Of a stretch of 64,000 nucleotides of DNA, positions 54,236 through 63,551 are shown one piece after another. The DNA lies in the NCBI RefSeq assembly GCF_003591655.1, contig NZ_QVRA01000003.1, positions 63,139-127,138 of the forward strand, read 5' to 3'. Below the pieces are notes generated by a model. The model searched no databases. It was given only the letters and a program-made list of their open reading frames with translations, and had not been told where the DNA came from. Position 1 is the first letter of the stretch. Every line of letters begins with the position of its first letter. The DNA is from Sphingobium terrigena. Lineage in GTDB: Bacteria; Pseudomonadota; Alphaproteobacteria; Sphingomonadales; Sphingomonadaceae. The position numbers were made by a program, and so were the translations under genes.

Positions 54236-54320
54236 GCGGCTGGTCCCCCTATTATGTCAGGGCGATGATGGCACAGCGTCCCGGCCCAAGCCAAAGGGTT
54301 TTTGCAGCGCAACAAAAAAA

Positions 54321-55529
54321 TCAGCGCGCTGGGATGCACCGACGCTCGGCAATCGAATCCCGGACACCGGCGCGCAGTTCGGCCCGCACCGGATAAGCGC
54401 TCGATGGGAGCAACTGGGTCATGAAAATGCCGATCAGCTGCTCGATCGGGTCGATCCAGAAAAAGGTCGAAAACACCCCGCCCCAATAATATTCGCGGCT
54501 TTCAAGGCTCATCGCAACGCCCAGGCCAAAGCCCACGCCCTCATAATCGGCCTCGCTGAACATGCCGCTCGACAGGCTGGCCAGATCGCCGCCGCCCGGC
54601 AGGTGATTGTCCCGCATCATCGCCACGGTTTCCCGCTGCAACAGCCGCGCGCCATCCAGTTCTCCGCCGCGCAGCAACATGCGCGCTAAGCGGTGATAAT
54701 CCGCCACGCTCGACACCAGTCCGCCGCCGCCCGACAAAAACCGCCCCTGCCGCCGCCAGCCGCTACGCGCTCCCAGATCGGCGATCACCCGCTGACCATC
54801 CTCATCCAGCCGCCAGGCGTCGGTCATCCGATCGACCTGATCATCCCGCACGACAAAACCGGTGTCGGTCATGCCCAGTGGATCGAAAATGCGGGTGCGG
54901 AAAAAGGCGTTCAGGTCCATCCCGCTTAGCCGTTCCACCACCACGCCCAGCACATCGGTCGACACCGAATAATTCCACTGCTCTCCAGGCGAAAATTCCA
55001 GCGGCAGCTGGCCAAGATCGGCGACAAAATCGTTCGACGTCCGCTTCTGCTGAAACTCGTCCAGTCCCAGCAACCGGTATCGCGCATCAATCGGCGTCTG
55101 GCGTTGCAGCCCATAGGTCAGCCCGGACGTATGACGCAGCAGGTCGATCATCCGCATCGCCTGTTTCACCCGCGCCCGATTGCTCCGCCCGACGCGCAAA
55201 TCGGCAAATTCGGGAATGACGTCGGCCACCGGCGTATCGAGCGCGACCTTGCCCGCCTCCACCAGCATCATGAAGGCGACCGAGGTGACCGGCTTGGTCA
55301 TCGACGCGATCCGAAACAGCGCATCATCCCGCAACGGCTCCCCGCTCGCCCGCGCCGCACCGCGCGCCATCGACAGCAAAGGCTGTTCATCGCGCGATAC
55401 CAGCAATTGCATATGCGCCAGCTTGCCCGACGCCAGATAGGTCCGGTCCAGATGGCCGACCAACGCATCCAGCCGATCCGGGTCCATCCCCGCCGCCTGC
55501 GCCGCCGCCCTGTCCACGCCATCCGTCAT
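54321..55529 (-). CDS. Serine hydrolase, class C beta-lactamase/family VIII esterase type
   Basis: A 402-residue protein starting MTDGVDRAAAQAAGMDPDRL. The serine-lysine pair is S76-M-T-K79 and the tyrosine motif is Y187-S-V (class C enzymes have Y-x-N). The third motif is WGGVFST near residue 350. No signal peptide is visible, so it is probably cytoplasmic. The YSV and WGG forms fit EstB-like family VIII esterases better than true AmpC. It lies downstream of a family-2 repeat and is convergent with nothing; glgP follows in the same direction. Confidence 0.82.
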   Translation of the reverse strand: MTDGVDRAAAQAAGMDPDRLDALVGHLDRTYLASGKLAHMQLLVSRDEQPLLSMARGAARASGEPLRDDALFRIASMTKPVTSVAFMMLVEAGKVALDTPVADVIPEFADLRVGRSNRARVKQAMRMIDLLRHTSGLTYGLQRQTPIDARYRLLGLDEFQQKRTSNDFVADLGQLPLEFSPGEQWNYSVSTDVLGVVVERLSGMDLNAFFRTRIFDPLGMTDTGFVVRDDQVDRMTDAWRLDEDGQRVIADLGARSGWRRQGRFLSGGGGLVSSVADYHRLARMLLRGGELDGARLLQRETVAMMRDNHLPGGGDLASLSSGMFSEADYEGVGFGLGVAMSLESREYYWGGVFSTFFWIDPIEQLIGIFMTQLLPSSAYPVRAELRAGVRDSIAERRCIPAR

Positions 55530-55582
55530 GCCGTCATGCTCCCAATATTCGCCCTGACAACATGCGGAGACATTCACCACAT

Positions 55583-55661
55583 CCGTTCGTCCTGAGCCTG
55601 TCGAAGGACTGTTCTTCTTTTCCAGAAGGACGCGGCTTCGACAAGCTCAGCCCGAACGGAA
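55583..55661. repeat. Interspersed palindromic repeat, family 2
   Basis: The left arm begins CCGTTCGTCCTGAGCCTGTC and the right arm (minus strand) CCGTTCGGGCTGAGCTTGTC. The stems GTCC/GGAC and GGGC/GCC again differ together. It lies between the divergent serine hydrolase and sigma factor genes. Confidence 0.75.
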
Positions 55662-55764
55662 ATATTGGCTAGCCGCCCCGTAAACAGCTTGGGCGTTGCC
55701 AAGACCCCGCCCGGCCATCTATGGCAACCCGCCAAGAACTGCCCCGCATTGGACATAGACAGGC

Positions 55765-56277
55765 ATGGCCACCGGCCTTTCCGCACTTTTCATGGCAAAC
55801 CGCGCTGCCCTGCTGCGCTTCCTGCGCGCGCGCGGCGCGGGGGAGAATGCGGAGGATATGATTCAGGACATGTGGATGAAGCTGGAGGCCAAGGATATCG
55901 GCCCGGTCGCCGATCCGCTGCCCTATCTTTATCGCATGGCCAATAATCTGATGCTGGACCGCTACCGATCCGCCACCCGGCGCGAACGGCGCGAACAGGA
56001 TTGGGCGGAAGGGGCAGGCGGCGTGATGGCCGACCCAGCCGATGACATGCCGGTCGACGAACGGCTGATCCTCAACCAGACGCTGGACGAGGCGCGCGAG
56101 GTGCTGCGCGCACTTGGCCCGCGCGTCGAGCTGGTGTTCCGCCGCTTCCGTATCGAAGGGGTCGGGCAGCGCGCCATCGCCGACGAACTGGGGGTCAGCC
56201 TGACCACGGTGGAGAAGGATCTGCAAAAAGCCTATCGTGCGATGATCGCGCTCAAGCAGAAAATGGATACGGCATGA
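55765..56277 (+). CDS. ECF sigma factor, FecI type
   Basis: A 170-residue group-IV sigma factor. Region 2 (about residues 12-75) shows LRFLRARGAGENAEDMIQDMWMKL and YLYRMANNLMLDRYRS. Region 4 (about 115-160) shows FRRFRIEGVGQRAIADELGVSLTTVEKDLQKAYRAM. It is followed 37 bp later by a FecR-type regulator and then a receptor with an STN domain, the cell-surface signalling arrangement. The sigma factor would be released by signal from the receptor and would activate the receptor gene and perhaps the autotransporter gene. Confidence 0.93.
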   Translation: MATGLSALFMANRAALLRFLRARGAGENAEDMIQDMWMKLEAKDIGPVADPLPYLYRMANNLMLDRYRSATRRERREQDWAEGAGGVMADPADDMPVDERLILNQTLDEAREVLRALGPRVELVFRRFRIEGVGQRAIADELGVSLTTVEKDLQKAYRAMIALKQKMDTA

Positions 56278-56314
56278 GCGGGTCGGCGGCGTCAGTCTCT
56301 GTAAGGGGCAAAAA

Positions 56315-57262
56315 ATGAACAGGGCTGGAGCCATGATGCAAGAGGAAGCGCTCGGATGGGTTATCCGCACGCGCGATCCCGACTTTGTCGACTGGGAAGC
56401 CCTCACCCTGTGGCTGGAGGGCGACCCGGCGCGGGCCGACGTCTATGACGCGCTGATGGCCGCCGACACCGAGCTGGACAATATCATTCCGCCCGAACCC
56501 GTCGGCATGCCGGTCGCGGCCAATGATCCGGGTGAGCCGCAACGCCGGACATGGCGCTGGATCGGTGGCGGCGCGATCGCAGCCGCGCTGGTCGCGGCGA
56601 TTTCGGTGGGCATGATGACCCGCGCCGACATCTACACCGTCTCCACCCGTCCCGGCGAAACGCAGACCATCGCGCTGGAGGATGGCACAAGGATCGACGT
56701 CAATGGCAGCACCACGCTGCGGCTCGACCGCAACGACACCCGCTTTGCCGCGCTCGACAGCGGCGAAGCAGCCTTCACCGTCCGCCATGACGAGGCCAAC
56801 CCGTTTCGCGTGACCGTGGGCGACGCGGTGTTCGAGGATGCGGGCACGGTGTTCAACATCGTTCACACCAGCGACGCGACCCGCATCGGCGTGTCCGAGG
56901 GCAAGGTGATCTACAACCCGGAGGCGCAAGCCATCAGCCTGCCTGCCGGACGCGCGCTGACCGACGACGCGCAGGGTTTGCGGGTGATGGATGTCGCGCC
57001 TGCCGCAGTCGCCAGCTGGCGGCAGGGACGCCTGGTCTATGCCAATGCCGCCGTGGGTGAGATCAGCGAAGATATTGGCCGGTCGCTCGGCGTAAGACTG
57101 ACCGCCACGCCCGGCGCACGGGCGATGCGTTTCACCGGCACGATCAGACTGGAAAAAGACCAGGCGCGCTTCTTTGCAGGCGCCGCGCCGCTGATGGGGC
57201 TGCGCGCGATACGCACCGGCGACGGCTGGATGCTGAAGGAAGGGAATGGGCCGCAAAGCTGA
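56315..57262 (+). CDS. FecR family anti-sigma/signal transducer
   Basis: A 315-residue inner-membrane regulator. The cytoplasmic N-terminus (EEALGWVIRTRDPDFVDWEAL...) is the sigma-binding DUF4880 domain. One membrane helix lies about residues 76-97 (WIGGGAIAAALVAAISVGMM). The periplasmic FecR domain contains STRPGETQTIALEDGTRIDVNG, and the C-terminal part holds an STN-like fold that touches the receptor. It overlaps the start of the receptor gene by 17 bp. Confidence 0.92.
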   Translation: MNRAGAMMQEEALGWVIRTRDPDFVDWEALTLWLEGDPARADVYDALMAADTELDNIIPPEPVGMPVAANDPGEPQRRTWRWIGGGAIAAALVAAISVGMMTRADIYTVSTRPGETQTIALEDGTRIDVNGSTTLRLDRNDTRFAALDSGEAAFTVRHDEANPFRVTVGDAVFEDAGTVFNIVHTSDATRIGVSEGKVIYNPEAQAISLPAGRALTDDAQGLRVMDVAPAAVASWRQGRLVYANAAVGEISEDIGRSLGVRLTATPGARAMRFTGTIRLEKDQARFFAGAAPLMGLRAIRTGDGWMLKEGNGPQS

Positions 57263-59669
57263 CCTCCTGATCGTCACCGCCCTGGCAATCGCAACGCCCG
57301 CACAGGCGGCGGACAGACAGAGCATCAGCATCGCCCCCGCACGGCTGGGCGAGGCCGTGGTGGCGCTTGGCCGCCAAACCGGCGTCAGCGTCGGCATGTC
57401 CGACCAGTCGCTGGCCGGGATAGCGACCCCCGCCGTCACCGGCCGCCTGTCGGTGGAAGCCGCGCTCAAACGCCTGCTCCGGGGCAGCGGCGCGACCGCC
57501 TGGCGGATCGACGCCACCACCTGGCGCATTGTCCGCGCCCGGCCTGCCCCGCGCCCCAGCACGCCCGCACCAATCCCGGCAGCCCCCTTGGCTGAACAAC
57601 CGGCAGCCGAGATCATCGTCACCGCCTCGAAACGCGACACGCCTTTGCTCCGCTATGCCGGCATGGTCGAAGCGCTAGACACCAGCCTCTTTTCCAGCGG
57701 AGAGGCTTCCGGCGGCACCGCCACGCTGCTGGCGCGGGTCGCGAGCCTCAGTTCCACCCATGCAGGCGCAGGCCGCAACAAGCTGTTCATCCGCGCCATC
57801 GCCGATTCCGGTGTCGCCGGACCGACCCAGGCAACCACTGGCCAATATCTGGGCGACATGCGCCTGAACTATGCCGCACCCGACCCGGACCTCAAACTCT
57901 ATGACGTTGGCCGGGTCGAAATTTTAGAAGGGCCGCAGGGCACTCTCTATGGCGCGGGATCGCTTGGCGGGATCATCCGCATCATGCCCAACGCCCCCAA
58001 TCTCGGCGCATTTGGCGGGCAAGTGTCGGCGGGCCTCTCCGCCACCCAGCATGGCGACCCCGGCGGCGACCTGTCCGCCACGCTGAATGTGCCGATCGTC
58101 GCGGAGAAGATCGCACTGCGCGTCGTTGGCTATGGCGTGCAGGAGGGCGGCTATATTGACGATGTCAGCCGCAACCTGAACGACGTCAACCGCACCCGCA
58201 TTTATGGCGGACGGGCCGCTTTGCGCTTTGCCCCGGACGAAAACTGGACCATCGACCTCAATGGCGTGTACCAGCATATCGACGGTCGGGACGCCCAATA
58301 TGCGACCCAGTCGCTCGACAGGCTCGAACGCGCCTCCAGTGTCGCCCAGCCCTATTTTTCCGACTATCTGCTCGGCAATATCAGGATAGAGCGTCAGTGG
58401 GATACGCTGCGCTTCGTGTCCTCGACCGGCTTTGTCCATAACGAGCTGGCCGAAAGCTATGACGCCACCCAGCCGGACGGCCCCGGCGCGCTGTTCCGCC
58501 AGCGCAATGATGTCGATATCTTTTCGACCGAAAACCGGCTGGTGCGCGATCTCGATAATGGCCTGGGCTGGATATTGGGCGCGTCCTACCTGCAAAGCCG
58601 CTCGAAGATCAGCCGCTCGCTGACCTCCTACGGCACCACCCCTTTTCAGCCGCAGGTCATCCCCGGCGTCCCGATGTTCGGCGACGGGATGCCCGCGACG
58701 GCGACCGGGGTGCGCAACAGCGTCAAGGAAGCGACCCTGTTCGGCGAAGCCTCGTTCGAGCCGGTCAAAGGCCTGATCGCCACGGTCGGCGGACGGCTGA
58801 CCAACAGCCGCCTGTCGGGCGAGGCGCTCGATCCAGTCTCGGCCCTGTCGTCAGCCGATCTCGCCCGCGCCGAAGCCCAGGCGGACCGCAGCGAAACCAT
58901 CTTCCTCCCCTCCTTCGCGCTGCTGACCGACGCGATTCCCGACATCACCCTCTACGCCCGCTATCAACAGGGCTTCCGGCCCGGCGGGCTGGCGGTGGAT
59001 GACCAGCGGGTCCGCCGGTTCCAGAATGACCGCGCATCGACCGTCGAGATCGGCTTTCGCAAGGGCGTGCCGGGCCGCGACACGATCGCGATCAGCGGCA
59101 ACCTGGCCTATACCGACTGGCGCAACATTCAGGCCGATGTGACCGACCGGATCGGCCTGCCCACCACCGCCAATATCGGCGACGGGCGCATCTACACCGT
59201 GGAAGGTCGGATCGTCGTGCGCCCGGTGCCGCGCCTGACGCTCGACGGCAGCATCATCTATAATGACAGCCGCCTGACCCAGCCCGCGCAATTCCTGCGC
59301 GCGCTCTCCTACGAAGGGCGGTCGCTGGCCCTGCCCAATGTCGCCAATCTGGGCGGGCGGCTGGCGTTTGACTATCGCGCGCCGCTGGGCGATGCGATGG
59401 CCCTGCATCTGTCGGGATCGGCCCGCTATGTCGGCAAGTCGCAACTGGGCGTCGGGCCGATATTGGGGCGGACGCAGGGTGATTATGTCGACACCAGCCT
59501 GTCCGCCAGCGTGACGCGCGGCCCCGTGCAGATGTCGCTCTCGCTCACCAACCTGCTCGACAGCGACGGCAACCGCTTCTCGCTCGGCACCCCTTTCGAC
59601 CTGCACACCGACTATTACACGCCGCTGCGTCCCCGCACCGTGCGGATCGGCATCGACTTCGCTTTCTGA
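57246..59669 (+). CDS. TonB-dependent transducer with STN domain (FecA type)
   Basis: An 807-residue outer-membrane receptor. The signal peptide ends near AQA-AD. The STN signalling domain spans about residues 24-95 (ISIAPARLGEAVVALGRQTGVSVGM...). The plug follows (AEIIVTASKRDTPLLRYAG; VEILEGPQGTLYGAGSLGGIIRIMP), then the barrel ending RIGIDFAF. The STN passes ligand binding to FecR and hence to the sigma factor. The plug sequence is close to that of receptors for complex organic ligands in sphingomonads, not clearly a siderophore receptor; the ligand is unknown. Confidence 0.93.
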   Translation: MGRKADLLIVTALAIATPAQAADRQSISIAPARLGEAVVALGRQTGVSVGMSDQSLAGIATPAVTGRLSVEAALKRLLRGSGATAWRIDATTWRIVRARPAPRPSTPAPIPAAPLAEQPAAEIIVTASKRDTPLLRYAGMVEALDTSLFSSGEASGGTATLLARVASLSSTHAGAGRNKLFIRAIADSGVAGPTQATTGQYLGDMRLNYAAPDPDLKLYDVGRVEILEGPQGTLYGAGSLGGIIRIMPNAPNLGAFGGQVSAGLSATQHGDPGGDLSATLNVPIVAEKIALRVVGYGVQEGGYIDDVSRNLNDVNRTRIYGGRAALRFAPDENWTIDLNGVYQHIDGRDAQYATQSLDRLERASSVAQPYFSDYLLGNIRIERQWDTLRFVSSTGFVHNELAESYDATQPDGPGALFRQRNDVDIFSTENRLVRDLDNGLGWILGASYLQSRSKISRSLTSYGTTPFQPQVIPGVPMFGDGMPATATGVRNSVKEATLFGEASFEPVKGLIATVGGRLTNSRLSGEALDPVSALSSADLARAEAQADRSETIFLPSFALLTDAIPDITLYARYQQGFRPGGLAVDDQRVRRFQNDRASTVEIGFRKGVPGRDTIAISGNLAYTDWRNIQADVTDRIGLPTTANIGDGRIYTVEGRIVVRPVPRLTLDGSIIYNDSRLTQPAQFLRALSYEGRSLALPNVANLGGRLAFDYRAPLGDAMALHLSGSARYVGKSQLGVGPILGRTQGDYVDTSLSASVTRGPVQMSLSLTNLLDSDGNRFSLGTPFDLHTDYYTPLRPRTVRIGIDFAF

Positions 59670-59756
59670 ATATCGGTTCAGACGGAAATCCCGGTCCGGC
59701 ACCGTCCTTCCTGCACGCGCGCATAACAATCAGGCGCGGCACGCAGAGGAGACATC

Positions 59757-62700
59757 ATGCGACATCTACTGGCCTGCACGGCCATCGCCCCGGCGCTGGT
59801 CGCGCTGACGCTGGCCAACGCCATGGCAGCCACCACCATCGGCACGTCCACCACCACCGCGGTCAAGACATCGACCATCGCGAATGGATCGGCGGACGAC
59901 ATCATCATCAGTTCCGCCGGATCGATCACCCTGACGAGCGGCATCGGGGTCACGCTCGACAGCAATCATGACGTCAGCAATGCCGGCACAATCACGATCA
60001 ACGACGCGAACAATGTCACCGCCATTCTGGCTGTCCCCGGCACCACCGGCGACATCACCAATAGCGGCACGATCACCCTGACTGAAAATTACACCGCGAC
60101 CGATACCGACAGCGATGGCGACATAGATGGCACCTTCGCCAAAGGATCGGGCAAGACCGGCATCTGGGTCCAGTCCGGCGCAGCCCATAGCGGCAATGTC
60201 GCCCATAGCGGCACTATCACGGTCGAGGGCAACCAGTCTGCTGGCATCCGGCTTGACGGCGCACTGACCGGCAATCTGACGACCAGCGGCACGACCACCG
60301 TCACCGGCGACAACAGCTATGGGCTGGTCGCCAATGCCGTCACCGGCAATGTCACGCTGCGCGGTTCGACGTCCGTGCAAGGGGCAAACAGCATCGGCGC
60401 GGCTTTGCTGGGCGACATCAGCGGCGCACTCAAGATTCAGGGCAGCATCGCCAGCACCGGCTATCGCTCCACCACCCGCCCGACCGACGTGACCAAGCTG
60501 GACGCCGACGATCTGTTGCGGGGCGGCTCCGCCGTCGTCATCGCGGGCGATGTGGGCGGCGGCGTGATTTTCGATGTGCCGCCAACGCTCAGCACCACGG
60601 ATACCGATGTGGACGATGACGGCCTGCTCGACGCCAGCGAAGGCAGCGCGTCGATCACCAGTTACGGCTCCGCCGCTGCGGTGCAGATCGGATCGTCCAG
60701 CGCCAACACCGTCATCGGTGCGGTCTCGGCCGACAGTTCGGGCTATGGCCTGATCGTCAAGGGCGCGATCGGTGGCTATGGCATTTATGATGGGGTCGCC
60801 GCCAATGGCCTGACCATCGGTGGCCTCGGCGGCAATGTTACCATCGCCAAGGGGGTCGCGATCGACGGCACGCTCTCCGCCGTATCCTATGACAGCAACG
60901 CCACTGCATTGCGGCTGGGGTCCGGGGCCAGCACCGGCACGATCAAGGTCGGCGGCACGATCGGCGCGACCGGATCGGCACTGACCGGCACATCGGCGCG
61001 CGCCATCGTCATCGACGCGGGTGCATCGGTCAACGCCCTGACCATCAGCGGCACTGTCGGCGCATCGGCGCTCAGCACGGAAAAGGGCATAGCGATCGCG
61101 ATCCTCGATTCCTCCGGCACGCTCGCCAGCCTGTCCAACACCGGCCGGATCAGCGCATCGGGTGGCCTGACCAACACCGCGATCGACCTGACCGCCAACA
61201 GCAGCGGCGTCACCCTGACCCAGGCGCTCGCCTCCGCGACCGCCGCCGCGCCGTCGATCATCGGCGACATCAAACTGGGATCCGGCAATGACGCGCTCAC
61301 CGTCTCGGCGGGCAGCATCACCGGCAATCTGACGCTGGGCGCGGGCAATGACAGCATTGCCCTTTCCGGCACGTCCAGCCTCAACGGCAATGTCGGCTTC
61401 GGTGTCGGCAATGCCAGCCTCTCCTTGGCCGACAGCGCCAAACTGACTGGCGCGGTCGATTTCGGCAGTGGCAGCGGCACGCTGACATTGGGCGGGACGT
61501 CAGCGTTGTCCGGCGCGATCAGCAACAGCGGCAATATGGCGGTGGTGCTGAACGGCGGCACGCTCAATGCCACCAACACCGGCACGGTGTCGCTTGCCTC
61601 CCTGTCCGCCAGCGGCACATCGACCCTTGGCGTCACCATCAACGCGGCGACCAATAGCGCGACCGTCTATGACGTGTCGGGTGCGGCCAGCTTTGCCAGC
61701 GGATCGCAGGTCAAGGTCAACCTGACCCAGGTCAGCGGATCGGCGGGCGACTATGTCATCATCCGCGCCGGATCGCTCAGCGGATCGCCGACGCTGGCGA
61801 CCAGCACGCTGCTGCCCTATCTGTTCAAGGGCAGCGTCACTGGTGACAGCAATGCGGGCACCGTCACCCTCTCCATCGCGGCAAAAAGCGTCACCGATCT
61901 GGGCCTCACCGGATCGCTCGCCCGCGCCTATCCGGCGATCTTCAACGCGCTCGACAAGGACGCCGCGGTCGCCAGCGCCTATCTCGGCATCAACGACGGC
62001 ACCACCCTCGCCACCAATTTGCGCCAGATGCTGCCCGATCATGCAGGCGGCACGTTCGAGGCGGTGACGTCGGGATCGCGCGCGACCGCGCGCATCCTGT
62101 CGGACCCCAATGGCATTTATCGCACCAAGGACGGGCGGCTGGGCTTCTGGCTGCAACAGGTCGGTTTCGGCGGGGCCAAGAGCGTAGGCGATACAGCCTC
62201 CTACGATATCAGCGGCTGGGGCGCTGGCGGTGGCGTCGAATATCTGACCGATCTGGGCGCGTTCGGCGGTTCCTTCGCCTATATCCACGCCAGCGACAGC
62301 AGCGGCAGCTCCAACAATGCAGTCGATTCCGACCAATATGAACTGGCGGCACACTGGCGCGGCCAATGGGGACCGCTGATGGCCTTTGCCCGGCTATCGG
62401 CAGCCCAAATCGGCTTTAGCGGCACCCGTCATTTTGAAAATGGCGACGTGACCCGGACCGCGGACGGCAAATGGGATGGCAAGCTCTATTCTGCGACCGC
62501 CGGGGTCTCCTATCAGTGGCAGATGGGGCGGCTCAGCCTGCGTCCCGCGATCGGCATCGACTATTACCGCCTGAAGGAGGATGGCTATAGCGAGAGCGGC
62601 GGTGGGGACGCCTTCAACCTCACCGTCCTGGGCCGCAGCAGCGACGAAACCACCGCCAACGGCACGGTGACGGCGGGCTATGATTTCGGCAGCCTCAAGC

Positions 62701-62960
62701 CCGAAGATGGCTGGGTCCGGCTGGAGCTGGAAGGCGGCCGTCGCCAGATCATTGGCGGATCGCTGGGCGATACGGTGGCCTATTTCAAGGGCGGCGATCG
62801 CTTCACCCTGGTGGCGGACGATCGCACCAATGGCTGGACCGGCCGCGCCCGCCTCTATGGCGGCACCGACACATTCCGCGTCGGCGGCGAATTCGGCGCG
62901 GAGGAACAACAAAATCACGTCGCCATCTCATTTAGGGCGACGGTTAACTTCGTGCTGTGA
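59757..62960 (+). CDS. Autotransporter adhesin-like outer-membrane protein
   Basis: A 1067-residue type V secretion protein. The signal peptide ends at ANAMA-AT (residue 24). The passenger (to about residue 780) is a low-complexity beta-helix rich in G, S, T, N and A, with repeated GNVT/GTIT turns. Two acidic D-x-D-x-D-G sites (DTDSDGDIDG near residue 115, DTDVDDDGLLD near 282) look like calcium loops. The C-terminal ~270 residues form the 12-strand autotransporter barrel ending RATVNFVL. No protease catalytic triad is seen. It lies 87 bp after the FecA-type gene, with ribosome-binding site AGAGGAGA, and may share its regulation. Confidence 0.9.
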   Translation: MRHLLACTAIAPALVALTLANAMAATTIGTSTTTAVKTSTIANGSADDIIISSAGSITLTSGIGVTLDSNHDVSNAGTITINDANNVTAILAVPGTTGDITNSGTITLTENYTATDTDSDGDIDGTFAKGSGKTGIWVQSGAAHSGNVAHSGTITVEGNQSAGIRLDGALTGNLTTSGTTTVTGDNSYGLVANAVTGNVTLRGSTSVQGANSIGAALLGDISGALKIQGSIASTGYRSTTRPTDVTKLDADDLLRGGSAVVIAGDVGGGVIFDVPPTLSTTDTDVDDDGLLDASEGSASITSYGSAAAVQIGSSSANTVIGAVSADSSGYGLIVKGAIGGYGIYDGVAANGLTIGGLGGNVTIAKGVAIDGTLSAVSYDSNATALRLGSGASTGTIKVGGTIGATGSALTGTSARAIVIDAGASVNALTISGTVGASALSTEKGIAIAILDSSGTLASLSNTGRISASGGLTNTAIDLTANSSGVTLTQALASATAAAPSIIGDIKLGSGNDALTVSAGSITGNLTLGAGNDSIALSGTSSLNGNVGFGVGNASLSLADSAKLTGAVDFGSGSGTLTLGGTSALSGAISNSGNMAVVLNGGTLNATNTGTVSLASLSASGTSTLGVTINAATNSATVYDVSGAASFASGSQVKVNLTQVSGSAGDYVIIRAGSLSGSPTLATSTLLPYLFKGSVTGDSNAGTVTLSIAAKSVTDLGLTGSLARAYPAIFNALDKDAAVASAYLGINDGTTLATNLRQMLPDHAGGTFEAVTSGSRATARILSDPNGIYRTKDGRLGFWLQQVGFGGAKSVGDTASYDISGWGAGGGVEYLTDLGAFGGSFAYIHASDSSGSSNNAVDSDQYELAAHWRGQWGPLMAFARLSAAQIGFSGTRHFENGDVTRTADGKWDGKLYSATAGVSYQWQMGRLSLRPAIGIDYYRLKEDGYSESGGGDAFNLTVLGRSSDETTANGTVTAGYDFGSLKPEDGWVRLELEGGRRQIIGGSLGDTVAYFKGGDRFTLVADDRTNGWTGRARLYGGTDTFRVGGEFGAEEQQNHVAISFRATVNFVL

Positions 62961-63062
62961 CGTCTTGATTGTGAATGGACGGGCCACACCCCACAGACCC
63001 CACTCCCGGTCCGTCCGTTTAGTCCCGGCAACATCCCTCCCCCAGGGCGCCGGGCACAAAAA

Positions 63063-63103
63063 GAGGGGCGTCGCCGGCCCCCCCGGCGGCGCCCCTTAAT
63101 TTT
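63063..63103 (+). terminator. Rho-independent terminator after the autotransporter gene
   Basis: GGGGCGTCGCCGG and CCGGCGGCGCCCC form a 13-bp GC-rich stem with a C-rich loop, followed by TTAATTTT. It lies about 105 bp after the stop codon. The region between has no gene. Confidence 0.8.
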
Positions 63104-63150
63104 GGATCAGTTGTCAGCGTCAGTCGTTCGTAACCGCGCTGCTACAAGAG

Positions 63151-63480
63151 CTATTTTTCTTCGGTAAGGCCTACGCACTGTTTCCAGATTCCGCCAATCG
63201 TGCCGAATTGTTTGCGATACTCAATACGGCTGCCGGTTCCTTCCGGAAAAACCGAAAAAGCCATCGAAACGCCGCCATAGCCATTCTTAATCAGAACGAC
63301 CTTTGAACCATTATCGCGGTCCATTGCCGCAGTGTTGTTCTTGTTCGCCAGGCAGAAGGCAACCTCATTGGCTGATGTTCGCGAATGAAATACTTCGGTC
63401 GGTTCCTTGTCCAAAACCTTCTGCGTCGAAGCACAGCCCGAAACCGCAAATGCCGCAGCGATACAGATGACAGCTCTCAT
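63151..63480 (-). CDS. Small lipoprotein, hypothetical
   Basis: A 109-residue protein with a short lipoprotein signal (MRAVICIAAAFAVSGCAST; lipobox VSGC, lipidated cysteine at residue 16). The mature part (EVFHSRTSANEVAFCLANKNN...) contains two further cysteines and a region of alternating beta strands. No family is recognised. It lies between the autotransporter terminator and gatB. Its base composition is lower in GC than its neighbours, which may mean recent acquisition. Confidence 0.7.
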   Translation of the reverse strand: MRAVICIAAAFAVSGCASTQKVLDKEPTEVFHSRTSANEVAFCLANKNNTAAMDRDNGSKVVLIKNGYGGVSMAFSVFPEGTGSRIEYRKQFGTIGGIWKQCVGLTEEK

Positions 63481-63551
63481 TCAAATCCCCCCACTCATAT
63501 AGTCGGCTATGATTCCGACTTTCATGTCACGATCCGTATCCGAAACGCGAA

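Noticed and set aside
49082..54268. Two 635-codon plus-strand open frames opposite glgB and glgP
   Set aside because: Composition is shadow-like (many H, R, Q, P) and the sense genes are full-length known enzymes.
54321..55529. Second antibiotic beta-lactamase (AmpC)
   Set aside because: It has no signal peptide, and the YSV and WGG motifs fit family VIII esterases better than AmpC YxN and KTG.
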